Origin: Bacteroidaceae bacterium
GTDB taxonomy: Bacteria > Bacteroidota > Bacteroidia > Bacteroidales > Bacteroidaceae
DNA: 64,000 bases
Direction: 5' to 3'
NCBI GenBank assembly: GCA_017615245.1
Contig: JAGAAL010000043.1
Location: 33,550 to 97,549, forward strand
Under the pieces are notes generated by a model. It was not told where the DNA came from. It made no database searches and saw only the letters and a program-made list of their open reading frames with translations. Shown piece after piece: positions 18,298 through 27,302 of this stretch (position 1 is the first letter of the stretch; the number at the start of each line of letters is the position of its first letter). The position numbers and the translations under genes were made by a program.

Positions 18298-20460
18298 TCA
18301 GTCTTCGTTGAGAATCTTCATCACCTCAATCACAGACTTGCTGACAGGTGTACCAGGACCGAAGATAGCGGCTACACCTGCTTTGTAGAGGAAGTCGTAG
18401 TCCTGTGCTGGGATGACACCGCCTGCGGTGATGAGGATGTCCTCGCGTCCCAGTTTCTTGAGTTCGGCAATCACTTGTGGAATGAGGGTCTTGTGACCTG
18501 CTGCAAGTGAGCTGACACCCAATACGTCTACGTCGTTTTCTACTGCCTGACGTGCTGACTCGGCTGGTGTCTGGAACAGTGGTCCCATATCGACGTCGAA
18601 TCCGCAGTCGGCATATCCGGTTGCACATACCTTTGCACCACGGTCGTGTCCGTCCTGACCCATCTTGGCGATCATGATACGTGGGCGACGTCCGTTCTTT
18701 TGTGCAAATTCTTCTGTCATCTTACATGCCTGTGCAAACATGTCGCTTGACTTACTTTCTGAACTATACACGTTGCTGATTGTTCTGATGATTGCTTTAT
18801 AACGTCCTACAACTGCCTCGCATGCATCGGAGATTTCGCCGAGGGTACAACGCAGACCAGCTGCCTTGACTGCAAGGTCGAGGAGGTTGTTCTCACTCTT
18901 CTTGCCGTCCTTGAATTCCTGTACACACTTGGTAATCTCTGCCAATGCAGCCTTGCAAGCAGCTTCGTCACGACTGGCGCGTACCTTTGCAAGCGACTCT
19001 TCCTGCTGCTTACGTACGGCTGTGTTGTCGATTTCGAGGATGTCGATTGGGTCTTCGTGGTCAAGACGGTACTTGTTGATACCCACGATGGTCTGTGTGC
19101 CTGAGTCGATACGTGCCTGGGTGCGTGCTGCAGCCTCTTCGATACGCATCTTTGGCAAACCTGTCTCGATAGCCTTAGCCATACCGCCGAGCTTCTCGAT
19201 TTCCTGGATGTGTGCCCATGCTTTCTCCACGAGTTCGTTAGTGAGGGTCTCTACATAGTAGCTGCCTGCCCAAGGGTCAATCTGCTTGCAGACCATTGTC
19301 TCGTTCTGGATATAGATTTGGGTGTTACGTGCGATACGTGCTGAGAAGTCGGTAGGCAGGGCGATTGCCTCATCGAGGGCGTTGGTGTGGAGCGACTGGG
19401 TGTGTCCCAATACAGCAGCCATTGCTTCGATACAAGTACGACCTACGTTGTTGAATGGGTCTTGCTCGGTGAGCGACCATCCTGATGTCTGCGAGTGGGT
19501 ACGCAGTGCCATAGACTTAGGATTCTTGGCTCCGAAACTCTTCACGATCTTTGCCCACAGCAGACGACCTGCACGCATCTTGGCGATTTCCATGAAGTGG
19601 TTCATACCGATTGCCCAGAAGAAGGAGAGACGTGGTGCGAAGGCGTCGATGTCGATTCCTGCGTTCACACCTGCACGGAGGTAGTCCATACCGTCGGCAA
19701 GGGTGTATGCCAACTCGATGTCGGCTGTTGCACCTGCTTCCTGCATGTGATAGCCTGAAATGGAGATGCTGTTGAACTTAGGCATCTTCTGTGAAGTGAA
19801 CTCAAAGATATCAGCAATAATCTTCATAGAGAAGGCTGGTGGGTAGATGTAAGTGTTACGCACCATGAATTCCTTCAAGATATCGTTCTGGATGGTACCT
19901 GCCATTTCTTCGAGCTGTGCGCCTTGCTCCAAACCTGCGTTGATGTAGAAGGCGAGGATAGGAAGTACGGCACCGTTCATGGTCATTGATACGGACATCT
20001 TGGCGAGTGGAATACCCTCGAAGAGTCGTTTCATGTTCTCAAGGTTACAGATGCTCACACCTGCCTTACCTACATCACCAACTACGCGCTCGTTATCGGG
20101 GTCGTAGCCGCGGTGGGTTGGGAGATCGAACGCTACCGAAAGTCCTTTCTGTCCTGATGCGAGGTTACGACGATAGAAAGCATTACTCTCTTCTGCTGTC
20201 GAGAATCCTGCATATTGGCGGATGGTCCATGGTCGGAAGGGGTACATCATTGAATAAGGACCGCGGAGGAATGGTGGGATACCTGCTGCGAAGTCGAGGT
20301 GCTCCATACCTTCGAGGTCTTCCTTGGTATAAACAGGCTGAATATCTATCTGTTCAGGAGTTCTCCAGTTGGCAGTAATCTCGTTGTCTTTCTGCCACTG
20401 CTGACCATTCTTTGCTTGAATGCCAGCATAAATATCGATGTTATTGAATGTCTGTCTCAT
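18298..20460 (-). CDS. mutB: Methylmalonyl-CoA mutase large (alpha) subunit
   Basis: A 720-residue adenosylcobalamin-dependent mutase interconverting succinyl-CoA and (R)-methylmalonyl-CoA, a step of the propionate (succinate) pathway used by many Bacteroidales. The catalytic TIM barrel fills about 60-550 ([40 protein letters not shown]). The C-terminal B12 domain carries the cobalt-ligand motif DGHDRGAKV followed by DMGPLFQTP. Length is normal for the family. The gene follows mutA by 12 bases and ends at a strong terminator. Methylmalonyl-CoA epimerase and decarboxylase genes are not in this window. Confidence 0.97.
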   Translation of the reverse strand: MRQTFNNIDIYAGIQAKNGQQWQKDNEITANWRTPEQIDIQPVYTKEDLEGMEHLDFAAGIPPFLRGPYSMMYPFRPWTIRQYAGFSTAEESNAFYRRNLASGQKGLSVAFDLPTHRGYDPDNERVVGDVGKAGVSICNLENMKRLFEGIPLAKMSVSMTMNGAVLPILAFYINAGLEQGAQLEEMAGTIQNDILKEFMVRNTYIYPPAFSMKIIADIFEFTSQKMPKFNSISISGYHMQEAGATADIELAYTLADGMDYLRAGVNAGIDIDAFAPRLSFFWAIGMNHFMEIAKMRAGRLLWAKIVKSFGAKNPKSMALRTHSQTSGWSLTEQDPFNNVGRTCIEAMAAVLGHTQSLHTNALDEAIALPTDFSARIARNTQIYIQNETMVCKQIDPWAGSYYVETLTNELVEKAWAHIQEIEKLGGMAKAIETGLPKMRIEEAAARTQARIDSGTQTIVGINKYRLDHEDPIDILEIDNTAVRKQQEESLAKVRASRDEAACKAALAEITKCVQEFKDGKKSENNLLDLAVKAAGLRCTLGEISDACEAVVGRYKAIIRTISNVYSSESKSSDMFAQACKMTEEFAQKNGRRPRIMIAKMGQDGHDRGAKVCATGYADCGFDVDMGPLFQTPAESARQAVENDVDVLGVSSLAAGHKTLIPQVIAELKKLGREDILITAGGVIPAQDYDFLYKAGVAAIFGPGTPVSKSVIEVMKILNED

Positions 20461-20472
20461 ACTCCTTACTTT

Positions 20473-22368
20473 TTAGATATTCAACATTTTATTAAATTCT
20501 TTCAGTGTCTCAAGCTGGTTGCTGCGAACATGGATGTAGTTCTCGATGCCAGCAGCCTTGAGGTCTTCCATACAAGCAGGAGCACCTGCTACGATGTAGA
20601 TGGCACGACCGTTGAGTGCCTTGAATGCTGGGATAGCATATTCTGCATATTCATCATCGCTTGAGCAGAGTACCACGATGTCGGCATTTGCCTTCATAGC
20701 AGCCTCAACACCTTCTTCTACAGTTGGGAAGCCCAGGTTGTCGATCACCTTGTAGCCTGCAGCTGCGAGGAAGTTACATGAGAACTGAGCACGAGCTTGA
20801 CGCATAGCCAGGTTACCGATAGTGAGCATAAAGGCGATAGGCTGCTTCTTTGCACCCTCTGTTGCCAGACGCAGTGCTTCGAACTCGCTTGCCAGACGGC
20901 TGCCTTCCAACTTGTGGATTTCAGTAGTTTCGTCTGAGCAGCAATGGCAGCATGGGCTTGCAGGCTTCTTGCCTTCGCTTGTCTCTGTGAAGTTAGGGAA
21001 CTGGTTGGTTCCGAGGATGAACTCCTTACGCTTAGCTGCGTTACCATGACGAGCAACGTTGGTAGCGTTAATGGTGTCTTGTACCTTGCTTGCGAGAGCC
21101 TGAGCCAGGAATCCACCGTCGTTCTCTACGTCGAGGAACAGCTTCCAAGCCTGCTCGGCGATTGCTACGGTGAGGTGTTCAATGTAGTACGAACCGCCTG
21201 CTACGTCGACAATCTTGTCGAAGTGAGCCTCTTCCTTCAGCAGCAACTGCTGGTTGCGAGCCATACGCTCAGAGAAGTCGTTAGGAGTCTCGTATGGTTT
21301 GTCGAACGGAGTGACTACGATAGAATCTACATTAGCCAAAGCAGCCGACATTGCTTCTGTCTGGCTGCGGAGCAGGTTTACGTAGCTGTCGAACATTGTC
21401 ATGTTGTAAGTGGTGGTGGTAGCACATACGTTCATCTTACATGCACAACGGCATTCGCCTTCTGGAGTGTGGTTCGGACACTTGTCGGCATGCTGACACA
21501 TAGGTTTGTATTGGCTTACAATCTGTGCCCACAGCAGACGAGCAGCACGGAACTTGGCAATCTCCATGAAGTAGTTGCCGCTGATGCCCATGTTGAATTT
21601 GATTTTCTTTGCAACCACGTCGGCTGGAACACCTGCATCGACCATTTGCTGCATGTATTCATTTCCCCAAGCGAGTGCGTAACCAAGCTCCTGATAGATG
21701 TAAGCACCTGCGTTGCAGAGGTCAACAGAGTCGACACAGATGCAACGGAACTTAGGCAGCGCCTCAAGCACCTCGATGAGTTCCTTACCCTGGGCAATCT
21801 TATCAGCAGCAGGCTTGCCAACTTTCACAATCTTCTCGATTGGGTCGAAGTTGATGCTTCCTACACATTTTGTGAGGTCAGCACCTTTTGCCGTGAAGTA
21901 AGCCACAAGAATCTTTGCCAGTTCCACACACTTGCTTTGACAAGTGCGGAAGTTCAGCTCGATACACTCGGGTTCGATACCTTCAAGCAGTCCTTCGATG
22001 GTTTCCTTGCTTACCTTGTCGCCAGGGAAGTGGAATCCCAGCGAATCCACACCTTTCATCAGGATGTCGAGTGCCTTCTGGTTGGCTTCCTTCACATCAG
22101 TTACCTCGATGTTCTGACGGACATACCACAGGTTGTTGTCCTTCTTGTTACCACGCACAAATGGGAATTCACCAGGAAGTGAGTCAACAGTCTTCAGTCC
22201 CTCAAGGTCTTCCTTGCGGTAGAATGGCTGCACGTTGAATCCTTCATTGGTTCTCCATACCATTTTCTTTTCAAAGTCCGCACCTTTCAGGTCAACGATG
22301 ATCTTGTCAATCCATTCCTGACGGGTAGGGGCGGTAAACTCTGAAAAGAGTTTTTCTTTGTTTGCCAT
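20473..22368 (-). CDS. mutA: Methylmalonyl-CoA mutase small (beta) subunit with cysteine-rich inserts
   Basis: A 631-residue small subunit that pairs with MutB and does not bind B12 (the HxxG motif is absent). The N-terminal region (TRQEWIDKIIVDLKGADFEK), barrel and degenerate C-terminal domain are all present. Unusual are two cysteine-rich stretches. Residues 291-315 carry six Cys (positions 291, 297, 306, 308, 310, 315) where MutB has only a short normal segment (SFGAKNPKS), and residues 473-477 read CCHCC. Such clusters could bind Zn or another metal. The gene is first in the mutAB operon with a promoter about 95 bases upstream. Confidence 0.95.
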   Translation of the reverse strand: MANKEKLFSEFTAPTRQEWIDKIIVDLKGADFEKKMVWRTNEGFNVQPFYRKEDLEGLKTVDSLPGEFPFVRGNKKDNNLWYVRQNIEVTDVKEANQKALDILMKGVDSLGFHFPGDKVSKETIEGLLEGIEPECIELNFRTCQSKCVELAKILVAYFTAKGADLTKCVGSINFDPIEKIVKVGKPAADKIAQGKELIEVLEALPKFRCICVDSVDLCNAGAYIYQELGYALAWGNEYMQQMVDAGVPADVVAKKIKFNMGISGNYFMEIAKFRAARLLWAQIVSQYKPMCQHADKCPNHTPEGECRCACKMNVCATTTTYNMTMFDSYVNLLRSQTEAMSAALANVDSIVVTPFDKPYETPNDFSERMARNQQLLLKEEAHFDKIVDVAGGSYYIEHLTVAIAEQAWKLFLDVENDGGFLAQALASKVQDTINATNVARHGNAAKRKEFILGTNQFPNFTETSEGKKPASPCCHCCSDETTEIHKLEGSRLASEFEALRLATEGAKKQPIAFMLTIGNLAMRQARAQFSCNFLAAAGYKVIDNLGFPTVEEGVEAAMKANADIVVLCSSDDEYAEYAIPAFKALNGRAIYIVAGAPACMEDLKAAGIENYIHVRSNQLETLKEFNKMLNI

Positions 22369-22461
22369 ACTTAGTTAAAAAATAAAAATGTATAAAGTTT
22401 TTTTCTGAAAAATAAATCCAGTGAATGTAGTGTTGTATTGTTTCATACGCGCACCAATGTG

Positions 22462-22469
22462 CAAAGTTA
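22462..22469 (-). promoter_or_regulatory. Promoter -7 box for mutAB
   Basis: The minus strand reads TAACTTTGCA. A small hairpin, GAAAAGCA-T-TGCTTTTC (22483-22499), lies just upstream in the spacer/-33 area and could bind a regulator, though this is speculative. Confidence 0.65.
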
Positions 22470-22622
22470 CAACGATTTTCTGAAAAGCATTGCTTTTCTT
22501 CCGATAATTCCAAAATTGTACAAACTAATTATACACAAAATATGCAATTTGATAAGTGCAGTTGTCAATCGAGACAACTAAACACTTAACCACTTTAAAT
22601 ACCAATTGCTATACGTTTAAAA

Positions 22623-22666
22623 GTCCCGATGGGACAAAAAAATAAAGTATAGGGTGTAAACCCTAT
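22623..22666 (-). terminator. Paired hairpins downstream of the DUF4359 gene (terminator, REP-like)
   Basis: Two short hairpins: ATAGGGT-GTAA-ACCCTAT (22649-22666) and GTCCC-GAT-GGGAC (22623-22635), separated by an A/T run. On the minus strand the first is followed by a stretch ending in seven Ts, a good terminator. The pair resembles dispersed Bacteroidetes palindromes, so it may be a REP-like element co-opted as a terminator. The remaining bases of the 22369-22692 gap hold only the mutA promoter. Confidence 0.6.
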
Positions 22667-22692
22667 CCAGAAGATTGTCAGAAGAAAGGGAG

Positions 22693-23244
22693 CTATTGCT
22701 TTTTCTTGGCTTCTTTTTCGAGGCGTTTTTGCTCCCTGCGAGCTTCTTTCTCGCGGCGCTTCTGCTCCTTGCGGGCTTCCTTTTCGCGGCGTTTCTGCTC
22801 TTTTTTCAGTTGTTCCTCCAGATTCTTAGCCTCTTTTTCGGCTTCCTTGGCTGCCTTACGCTCGTCTTTTTGTTCCTGCTTTTCTTTCGCAGAAGATTCG
22901 AGTGCGTCGCGCAACATCTCCTTGTCGAAGGTGAATACATGGCCTAGTATGCCTAGTGATAATATTTGGTTTTCACCATCGAGTTCCACGTGGGTCATAT
23001 TGAAAAGCAGATAGTTGTCTACCTCGAGTTTTGAGTTCAGCGCCACTTCAACGGTTTTGTTGACTATGCCCTTGCCGAGATTCGACAGCACATCGTCGCC
23101 GAGTCCTAGTTTTGTGGCTTCTTCGTCGACATACTCTTTTACGGCTTCCATCATGACCTTCTTGTGGACCTTCTTGTCGGGAACCGTCTTTACCATTACT
23201 ATTACTGCGATGAGCACAATGGCTCCAATCAAATATTTTTTCAT
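22693..23244 (-). CDS. DUF4359-like membrane-anchored protein with charged repeat tail
   Basis: A 183-residue protein with an N-terminal signal anchor (about 3-22: LIGAIVLIAVIVMVKTV), a globular region to about 115 that I recall as DUF4359 (LGILGHVFTFDKEMLRD), and a Lys/Arg/Glu-rich tail (120-183). The tail contains an 11-residue period (QKRREKEARKE and variants, three copies), mirrored in the DNA by a 33-base tandem repeat at about 22700-22800. A single helix or coiled coil is likely. Function unknown. It has its own promoter and terminator. Confidence 0.75.
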   Translation of the reverse strand: MKKYLIGAIVLIAVIVMVKTVPDKKVHKKVMMEAVKEYVDEEATKLGLGDDVLSNLGKGIVNKTVEVALNSKLEVDNYLLFNMTHVELDGENQILSLGILGHVFTFDKEMLRDALESSAKEKQEQKDERKAAKEAEKEAKNLEEQLKKEQKRREKEARKEQKRREKEARREQKRLEKEAKKKQ

Positions 23245-23344
23245 CTTGTTGTTTGTTTATGATTGTTGTCTTGATATGATGTATGTTCTATTTTTATTGC
23301 TCTTCTTTTAACCATTTCCCAAAAGGATTTGATTATTCACCCTG

Positions 23345-23352
23345 CAAAGTTA
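23345..23352 (-). promoter_or_regulatory. Promoter -7 box for the DUF4359-like gene
   Basis: The minus strand reads GTAACTTTGCA after an A/T run; the leader to the ATG at 23244 is about 95 bases. Confidence 0.6.
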
Positions 23353-23633
23353 CAACTTTTTTTTCATTCTGCCAAATTTTTCACTCATTTTCATCATTGT
23401 CAACACTTTCTGGAAAGAGTCAACCTGTGTTGCTTTATGACAAAAAGTAATAGTCGTCTCCATGCTTATTTCACTAATGGGAGGATTTGTCGTGGTTGTA
23501 GGGGTACCGTCTTGGTGGTGTGCTGGAGTACTTGTTCACGGTTGCTATAGTGAAAGTCTACTTGACTCTTTACTTACTAAATTGAAAATATTTCTTTATT
23601 TTTGTAGTTTCTACTAAGAAAGTGCGTCAAATG

Positions 23634-23665
23634 TTTGGTAATAATAAAAATAATGTGTAAATTTG
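23634..23665 (+). promoter_or_regulatory. Promoter (-33/-7) for the flotillin cluster
   Basis: TTTG (23634-23637), 20-base spacer, TAAATTTG (23658-23665), then about 18 bases to the first ATG at 23690. The rest of the 23245-23689 gap shows no convincing gene; short open frames there lack family features. Confidence 0.65.
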
Positions 23666-23689
23666 CCGAGTAAATTTAAAGTGATTATT

Positions 23690-23974
23690 ATGGAGAATAT
23701 TGATGGTATGTTTTCGTCCGATGGCATTATTGCCGGATTGGGTATAGGCGTTATCGTGATAATCGGTATAGTTCTGTTTATTGTGCATGTGCTTATTTGT
23801 CTTATTCCTTTCTTCATGGCTCGTAAGAGAGGACGTAGTGGACTGTTGTGGTTTGTCATCTCCCTGATTATTGGTTGGTTTTGGACTATAATCATCTTGT
23901 TGATAGTTGGTGATACAGCGGAGAAGAAACTGAATGATATGCAAATGTTGAATGGTAATTATCAAAAAGAATAG
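23690..23974 (+). CDS. Small two-helix membrane protein
   Basis: A 94-residue protein with two strongly hydrophobic segments (about 14-38 and 50-72) separated by a short basic loop (ARKRGRSG) and ending in a polar tail. I do not recognise the family. I chose ATG 23690 (MENIDGMFSSDG), just after the promoter; a TTG further upstream would also be in frame. It ends three bases before the YuaF-like gene and is probably co-transcribed with it and the flotillin, so a role in the same membrane-domain complex is possible. Confidence 0.7.
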   Translation: MENIDGMFSSDGIIAGLGIGVIVIIGIVLFIVHVLICLIPFFMARKRGRSGLLWFVISLIIGWFWTIIILLIVGDTAEKKLNDMQMLNGNYQKE

Positions 23975-23977
23975 AAT

Positions 23978-24556
23978 ATGGGTGATTTATTTACATTGTA
24001 TGGCGAAATGCCATTGTTGCTCCAGCTTTTCTGGGGTTGTGCTGTAGTTGCATCGCTGATATTCATTGTTCAGATGGTGCTGACGCTCATTGGTATGGAC
24101 TCAAGTGACATGGATGTGGACTTCGATGGGGCTAACACGATGGACTTGGGTGGAGGTATGAACCTCTTTACCATTAAAAACTTCATAGGTTTTCTTGTGG
24201 GATTCGGCTGGACAGGTGTTTGCTTCTACAACTCGATTTCCAGTCCTATTCTGCTGATTTTGGTTGCATTTATCGTGGGTTGTCTGTTTATCGGCATCTT
24301 CGTGGTTATCTTTAAGCAGACGAAAAAATTGGAACATAATGGTGCATTCAAGATTGACGAGGTGAAGGATACTATCGTCAGTGTGTACCTCCGCATCCCA
24401 GCAACTGGAAGCGGTAAGGGTAAGGTGCAGGTGAGCCAGAACGGATCTGTACACGAACTCGATGCGTTCACTGATGGTGAGGACATTCCTTCTGGTGCCA
24501 AAGTGAAGATTGTAGAAATCATCGATAACGAAACGGTGAAGGTGGAGAAGGCGTGA
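23978..24556 (+). CDS. YuaF/NfeD-like membrane protein, flotillin partner
   Basis: A 192-residue protein with an N-terminal hydrophobic segment, a short acidic loop (DMDVDFDG), two more membrane segments (about 65-112) and a C-terminal beta-rich OB-fold-like domain (DEVKDTIVSVYLRI ... AKVKIVEIIDNETVKVE). That architecture matches YuaF/YqiJ members of the NfeD family, which in other bacteria are encoded beside flotillins and act with them in membrane microdomains. The flotillin gene follows 37 bases later, which supports the call. Confidence 0.8.
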   Translation: MGDLFTLYGEMPLLLQLFWGCAVVASLIFIVQMVLTLIGMDSSDMDVDFDGANTMDLGGGMNLFTIKNFIGFLVGFGWTGVCFYNSISSPILLILVAFIVGCLFIGIFVVIFKQTKKLEHNGAFKIDEVKDTIVSVYLRIPATGSGKGKVQVSQNGSVHELDAFTDGEDIPSGAKVKIVEIIDNETVKVEKA

Positions 24557-24560
24557 CCTT

Positions 24561-24581
24561 AATTATAAATTGTAAATTATA
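24561..24581. repeat. Heptamer tandem repeat (3 units) before the flotillin gene
   Basis: AATTATA, AATTGTA, AATTATA in exact 7-base register, filling most of the 37-base gap between the YuaF-like stop and the flotillin start. Confidence 0.7.
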
Positions 24582-24593
24582 AAAATTGAAACG

Positions 24594-25976
24594 ATGGGAA
24601 ATAGTTTTTATCTAATCATTGCAGCAATCGTAGTAGCTGTATTCCTGTTTATATCGATTATCAATCGATACAGACGTTGTCCTTCTGACAAAATCCTTGT
24701 AGTGTACGGAACCACAGGCAATCGTGGTTCGGCCAAGTGTATTCATGGTGGCGGTACGTTCGTATGGCCTATCATTCAGGACTATGCTTACTTGAGCCTG
24801 ACTCCTATCAGTATCGATGCCAACTTGACTAACGCACTTTCTCGGCAGAACATCCGTGTCGATGTACCAAGCCGATTCACGGTGGGTATATCTACCGACC
24901 CTGAATATATGACCGCAGCTGCTGAACGTCTGTTGGGTTTGACTCCAGGACAGATTCAGGAACTCGCTCGTGATATCCTCTTCGGACAGCTCCGTCTGGT
25001 CATTGCTACGATGAGTATCGAGGAGTTGAACAACGACCGTGATAAATTCCTCGAGGCTATCAGTGCCAACGTGGAGGTGGAATTGAAGAAGATAGGTTTG
25101 CGACTTATAAACGTGAACGTGACGGATATCAAGGACGAGAGCGGCTATATCGAGGCTCTCGGACGTGAAGCTGCAGCAAAGGCCATCAACGAAGCAAAGG
25201 TTCGTGTGGCTGAGCAGGATAAGGTCGGAGAAATCGGTAAGGCTGACGCTCAGCGTGAAACCCGTATCCGTACCAGTGAGGCTAACGCTCTTGCAGTAAA
25301 GGGTGAGAACGAAGCCAAGATTGAAATCGCTAACTCTGATGCTGTTCGTCGTGAGGCTGAGGCAGAAGCTCAACGTAAGGCAAACGCAGCTGAGAAGGTT
25401 GCAAGTGCTCGTGCTTTGCAAGAGGCATACGCAGCAGAGAAAGAGGCGGAAGATGCGCGTGCTGAACGTGAGCGCTCAACGCAGGCAGCTAACGTGCTCG
25501 TAGCACAGGAAATCGAAAAGAAACGTCGTATCATCGAGGCTGAGGCAGAAGCTGAGAAGGCTCGCGTAAGAGCGAAAGGTGAAGCTGATGCTATCTTCGC
25601 TAAGATGGAGGCAGAGGCAAAGGGTTACTTTGAGATGCTGACCAAGCAGGCAGCTGGTTACGACAAGATGGTTCAGGCAGCTGGCGGTGATGCTGACAAG
25701 GCTTATCAGTTGCTGCTCATCGAGAAACTGCCAGACCTCGTACGTACTCAGGTTGATGCTATCAAGGGTATAAATATCGACCATGTAACAGTTTGGGATA
25801 GTGGCAACGGAGCAGACGGAAAAGGCTCTACGGCTAACTTCATCTCAGGATTGATGAAGAGCGTTCCTCCACTCAACGACCTGTTCAATCAGGCAGGATT
25901 GAACCTTCCTGAATATCTCGCAAAGAAGCGTGAAGAGGCTCCTGCAGAACCTGCAGAAGAGGTTGTTGAAGAGTGA
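24594..25976 (+). CDS. Flotillin-like SPFH-domain protein
   Basis: A 460-residue protein of the flotillin (FloT/YqiK-like) family, which scaffolds ordered membrane domains. An N-terminal membrane helix (about 5-25) leads to an SPFH/band-7 domain (to about 200, with GGTFVWPIIQDYAYLSL), then a long Ala/Glu-rich coiled coil (about 205-360, many AEAEA/EKAR repeats typical of flotillins) and a C-terminal domain ending in an acidic tail (EEAPAEPAEEVVEE). The preceding YuaF-like gene gives the standard two-gene flotillin arrangement. The next gene overlaps the stop by four bases if its GTG start is used. Confidence 0.93.
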   Translation: MGNSFYLIIAAIVVAVFLFISIINRYRRCPSDKILVVYGTTGNRGSAKCIHGGGTFVWPIIQDYAYLSLTPISIDANLTNALSRQNIRVDVPSRFTVGISTDPEYMTAAAERLLGLTPGQIQELARDILFGQLRLVIATMSIEELNNDRDKFLEAISANVEVELKKIGLRLINVNVTDIKDESGYIEALGREAAAKAINEAKVRVAEQDKVGEIGKADAQRETRIRTSEANALAVKGENEAKIEIANSDAVRREAEAEAQRKANAAEKVASARALQEAYAAEKEAEDARAERERSTQAANVLVAQEIEKKRRIIEAEAEAEKARVRAKGEADAIFAKMEAEAKGYFEMLTKQAAGYDKMVQAAGGDADKAYQLLLIEKLPDLVRTQVDAIKGINIDHVTVWDSGNGADGKGSTANFISGLMKSVPPLNDLFNQAGLNLPEYLAKKREEAPAEPAEEVVEE

Positions 25977-27298
25977 AAACTATGCGACATCTTTTCACCA
26001 TGATATTGATGATTGTAGCGATGGGGTTTCAAGCCAAATCGCTACAATTTCATGTGTCTGTTACCAACAATTGGACGCAGGAAAAACGATACGAACCTGT
26101 CGTCATCAAACTGAAAGATGTGCCAGGATTGAATTTCGAAGTGCAGTCGGCTACCGTCTTTTGTGGAAATCATTCAGGACGGATAGACAAGGTGGAAGTG
26201 CTTCAGGTCGTTTCCCAACTTGACGATTGGAATGGTGACCAGCGGGTAGATGAATTGGTGTTTATGGCAGAAGTAAAAGCGAATGCGTCTGCAGATTACA
26301 CCATCGAGTTGTTCGATGACTTGTCAGGTGATGATGAGTTCGGAAAGCCGACAAGTGTTGGAGATCGTAGATGGGTGTATGCCGACATGATGCTTGAGGA
26401 CAAGAAAGACAATCATCCGCTCATCACAGCCCTAGAAGCTCCTGGCGACAGCTACCTCTATAACGACCTCTACCATCATGGAGCAGCCTTCGAGAACGAA
26501 CTCTGTGGTTTCCGCATCTATTTCGACCAGCGTCAGAACATCGATATCTACGGCAAGAAGAACCGCCAACTGGAACTTGCGCAGACGAACTTCTACACCA
26601 CTCCTGAGCAGATGAAGCAAGGCTTTGGCAATGATGTCCTGTGGGCAGGTAACTCAGTCGGATGCGGCTCGTTCAAGGGATGGGACGGTACGGCTCCTAC
26701 CAATATCGAACCTGTCAAGACGCGTGGACAACGTATCGTGGCAGCAGGTCCGCTGCGCACCATCGTGGAAGTGAAGGATATCGGGTGGAATGGTCTCAAC
26801 ATGTGTCAGTACTACATTCTTTATGCATGGCATCGAGACTGTGAGGTGCGCATCGAGTTCGACCGTCCGCTTACGAATGAAACCTTTGTTACAGGTGTGC
26901 AGAAGATAGGGGAACATCCTGCTGGATATATGCATAAGGAGGGTGAAGGCATTATTTGGGCATCGTGGGGTAGTGATTACCCAGAGATGGGTAAGAAAGA
27001 GCAGTTCCCTCCTGAGGCGGTAGGATTGGCAGTTTATGTGCCCAAGCAATACATCAAGGCGACTCCAGAAGCCGACCTCAACTACCTGTTTGTGCTTGGT
27101 GCGCGAGGTCTGACCTCGCTACACTACTATGTGGCGTTTTGTGCCGATAAGGAGAAGCCTGTCGACCTGTATATCGCTCAGCGTTTTGCAACACTTGATG
27201 CACCAGAAGGCTATCATGATGGCCCAGCGTGGTTTGCAGCGATGCCTGGGTGGAAAGAAAATTTGGAACATCCAGTAAGTGTCAAGATAAAGAAATAA
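25973..27298 (+). CDS. Secreted DUF4861 protein
   Basis: A 441-residue exported protein of the DUF4861 family, common in Bacteroidetes and often near polysaccharide-use genes; biochemical role unknown to me. A signal peptide (ending about FQAKS) precedes an all-beta body (VTNNWTQEKRYEPVVIKL, DWNGDQRVDELVFMAEV, GPAWFAAMPGWK at the end). The GTG at 25973 overlaps the flotillin stop (GTGA), suggesting coupling; ATG 25982 is an equally plausible start three codons in. The AraC gene follows four bases after the stop. Confidence 0.82.
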   Translation: MKTMRHLFTMILMIVAMGFQAKSLQFHVSVTNNWTQEKRYEPVVIKLKDVPGLNFEVQSATVFCGNHSGRIDKVEVLQVVSQLDDWNGDQRVDELVFMAEVKANASADYTIELFDDLSGDDEFGKPTSVGDRRWVYADMMLEDKKDNHPLITALEAPGDSYLYNDLYHHGAAFENELCGFRIYFDQRQNIDIYGKKNRQLELAQTNFYTTPEQMKQGFGNDVLWAGNSVGCGSFKGWDGTAPTNIEPVKTRGQRIVAAGPLRTIVEVKDIGWNGLNMCQYYILYAWHRDCEVRIEFDRPLTNETFVTGVQKIGEHPAGYMHKEGEGIIWASWGSDYPEMGKKEQFPPEAVGLAVYVPKQYIKATPEADLNYLFVLGARGLTSLHYYVAFCADKEKPVDLYIAQRFATLDAPEGYHDGPAWFAAMPGWKENLEHPVSVKIKK

Positions 27299-27302
27299 TC
27301 GT

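Noticed and set aside
20944-22182. A 412-codon open frame on the plus strand opposite mutA
   Set aside because: It mirrors the codon structure of mutA, shows no domain or signal and has no promoter. A long antisense open frame is expected opposite a gene with this codon bias.
23329-23550. Small open frame in the gap before the flotillin cluster
   Set aside because: It overlaps the promoter of the DUF4359-like gene on the other strand, and its translation shows no family or membrane pattern.
24612-25421. A 269-codon open frame on the minus strand opposite the flotillin gene
   Set aside because: Composition is Ser/Leu/Thr/Cys-rich as expected from the complement of Ala/Glu/Arg codons, with no recognisable motif.
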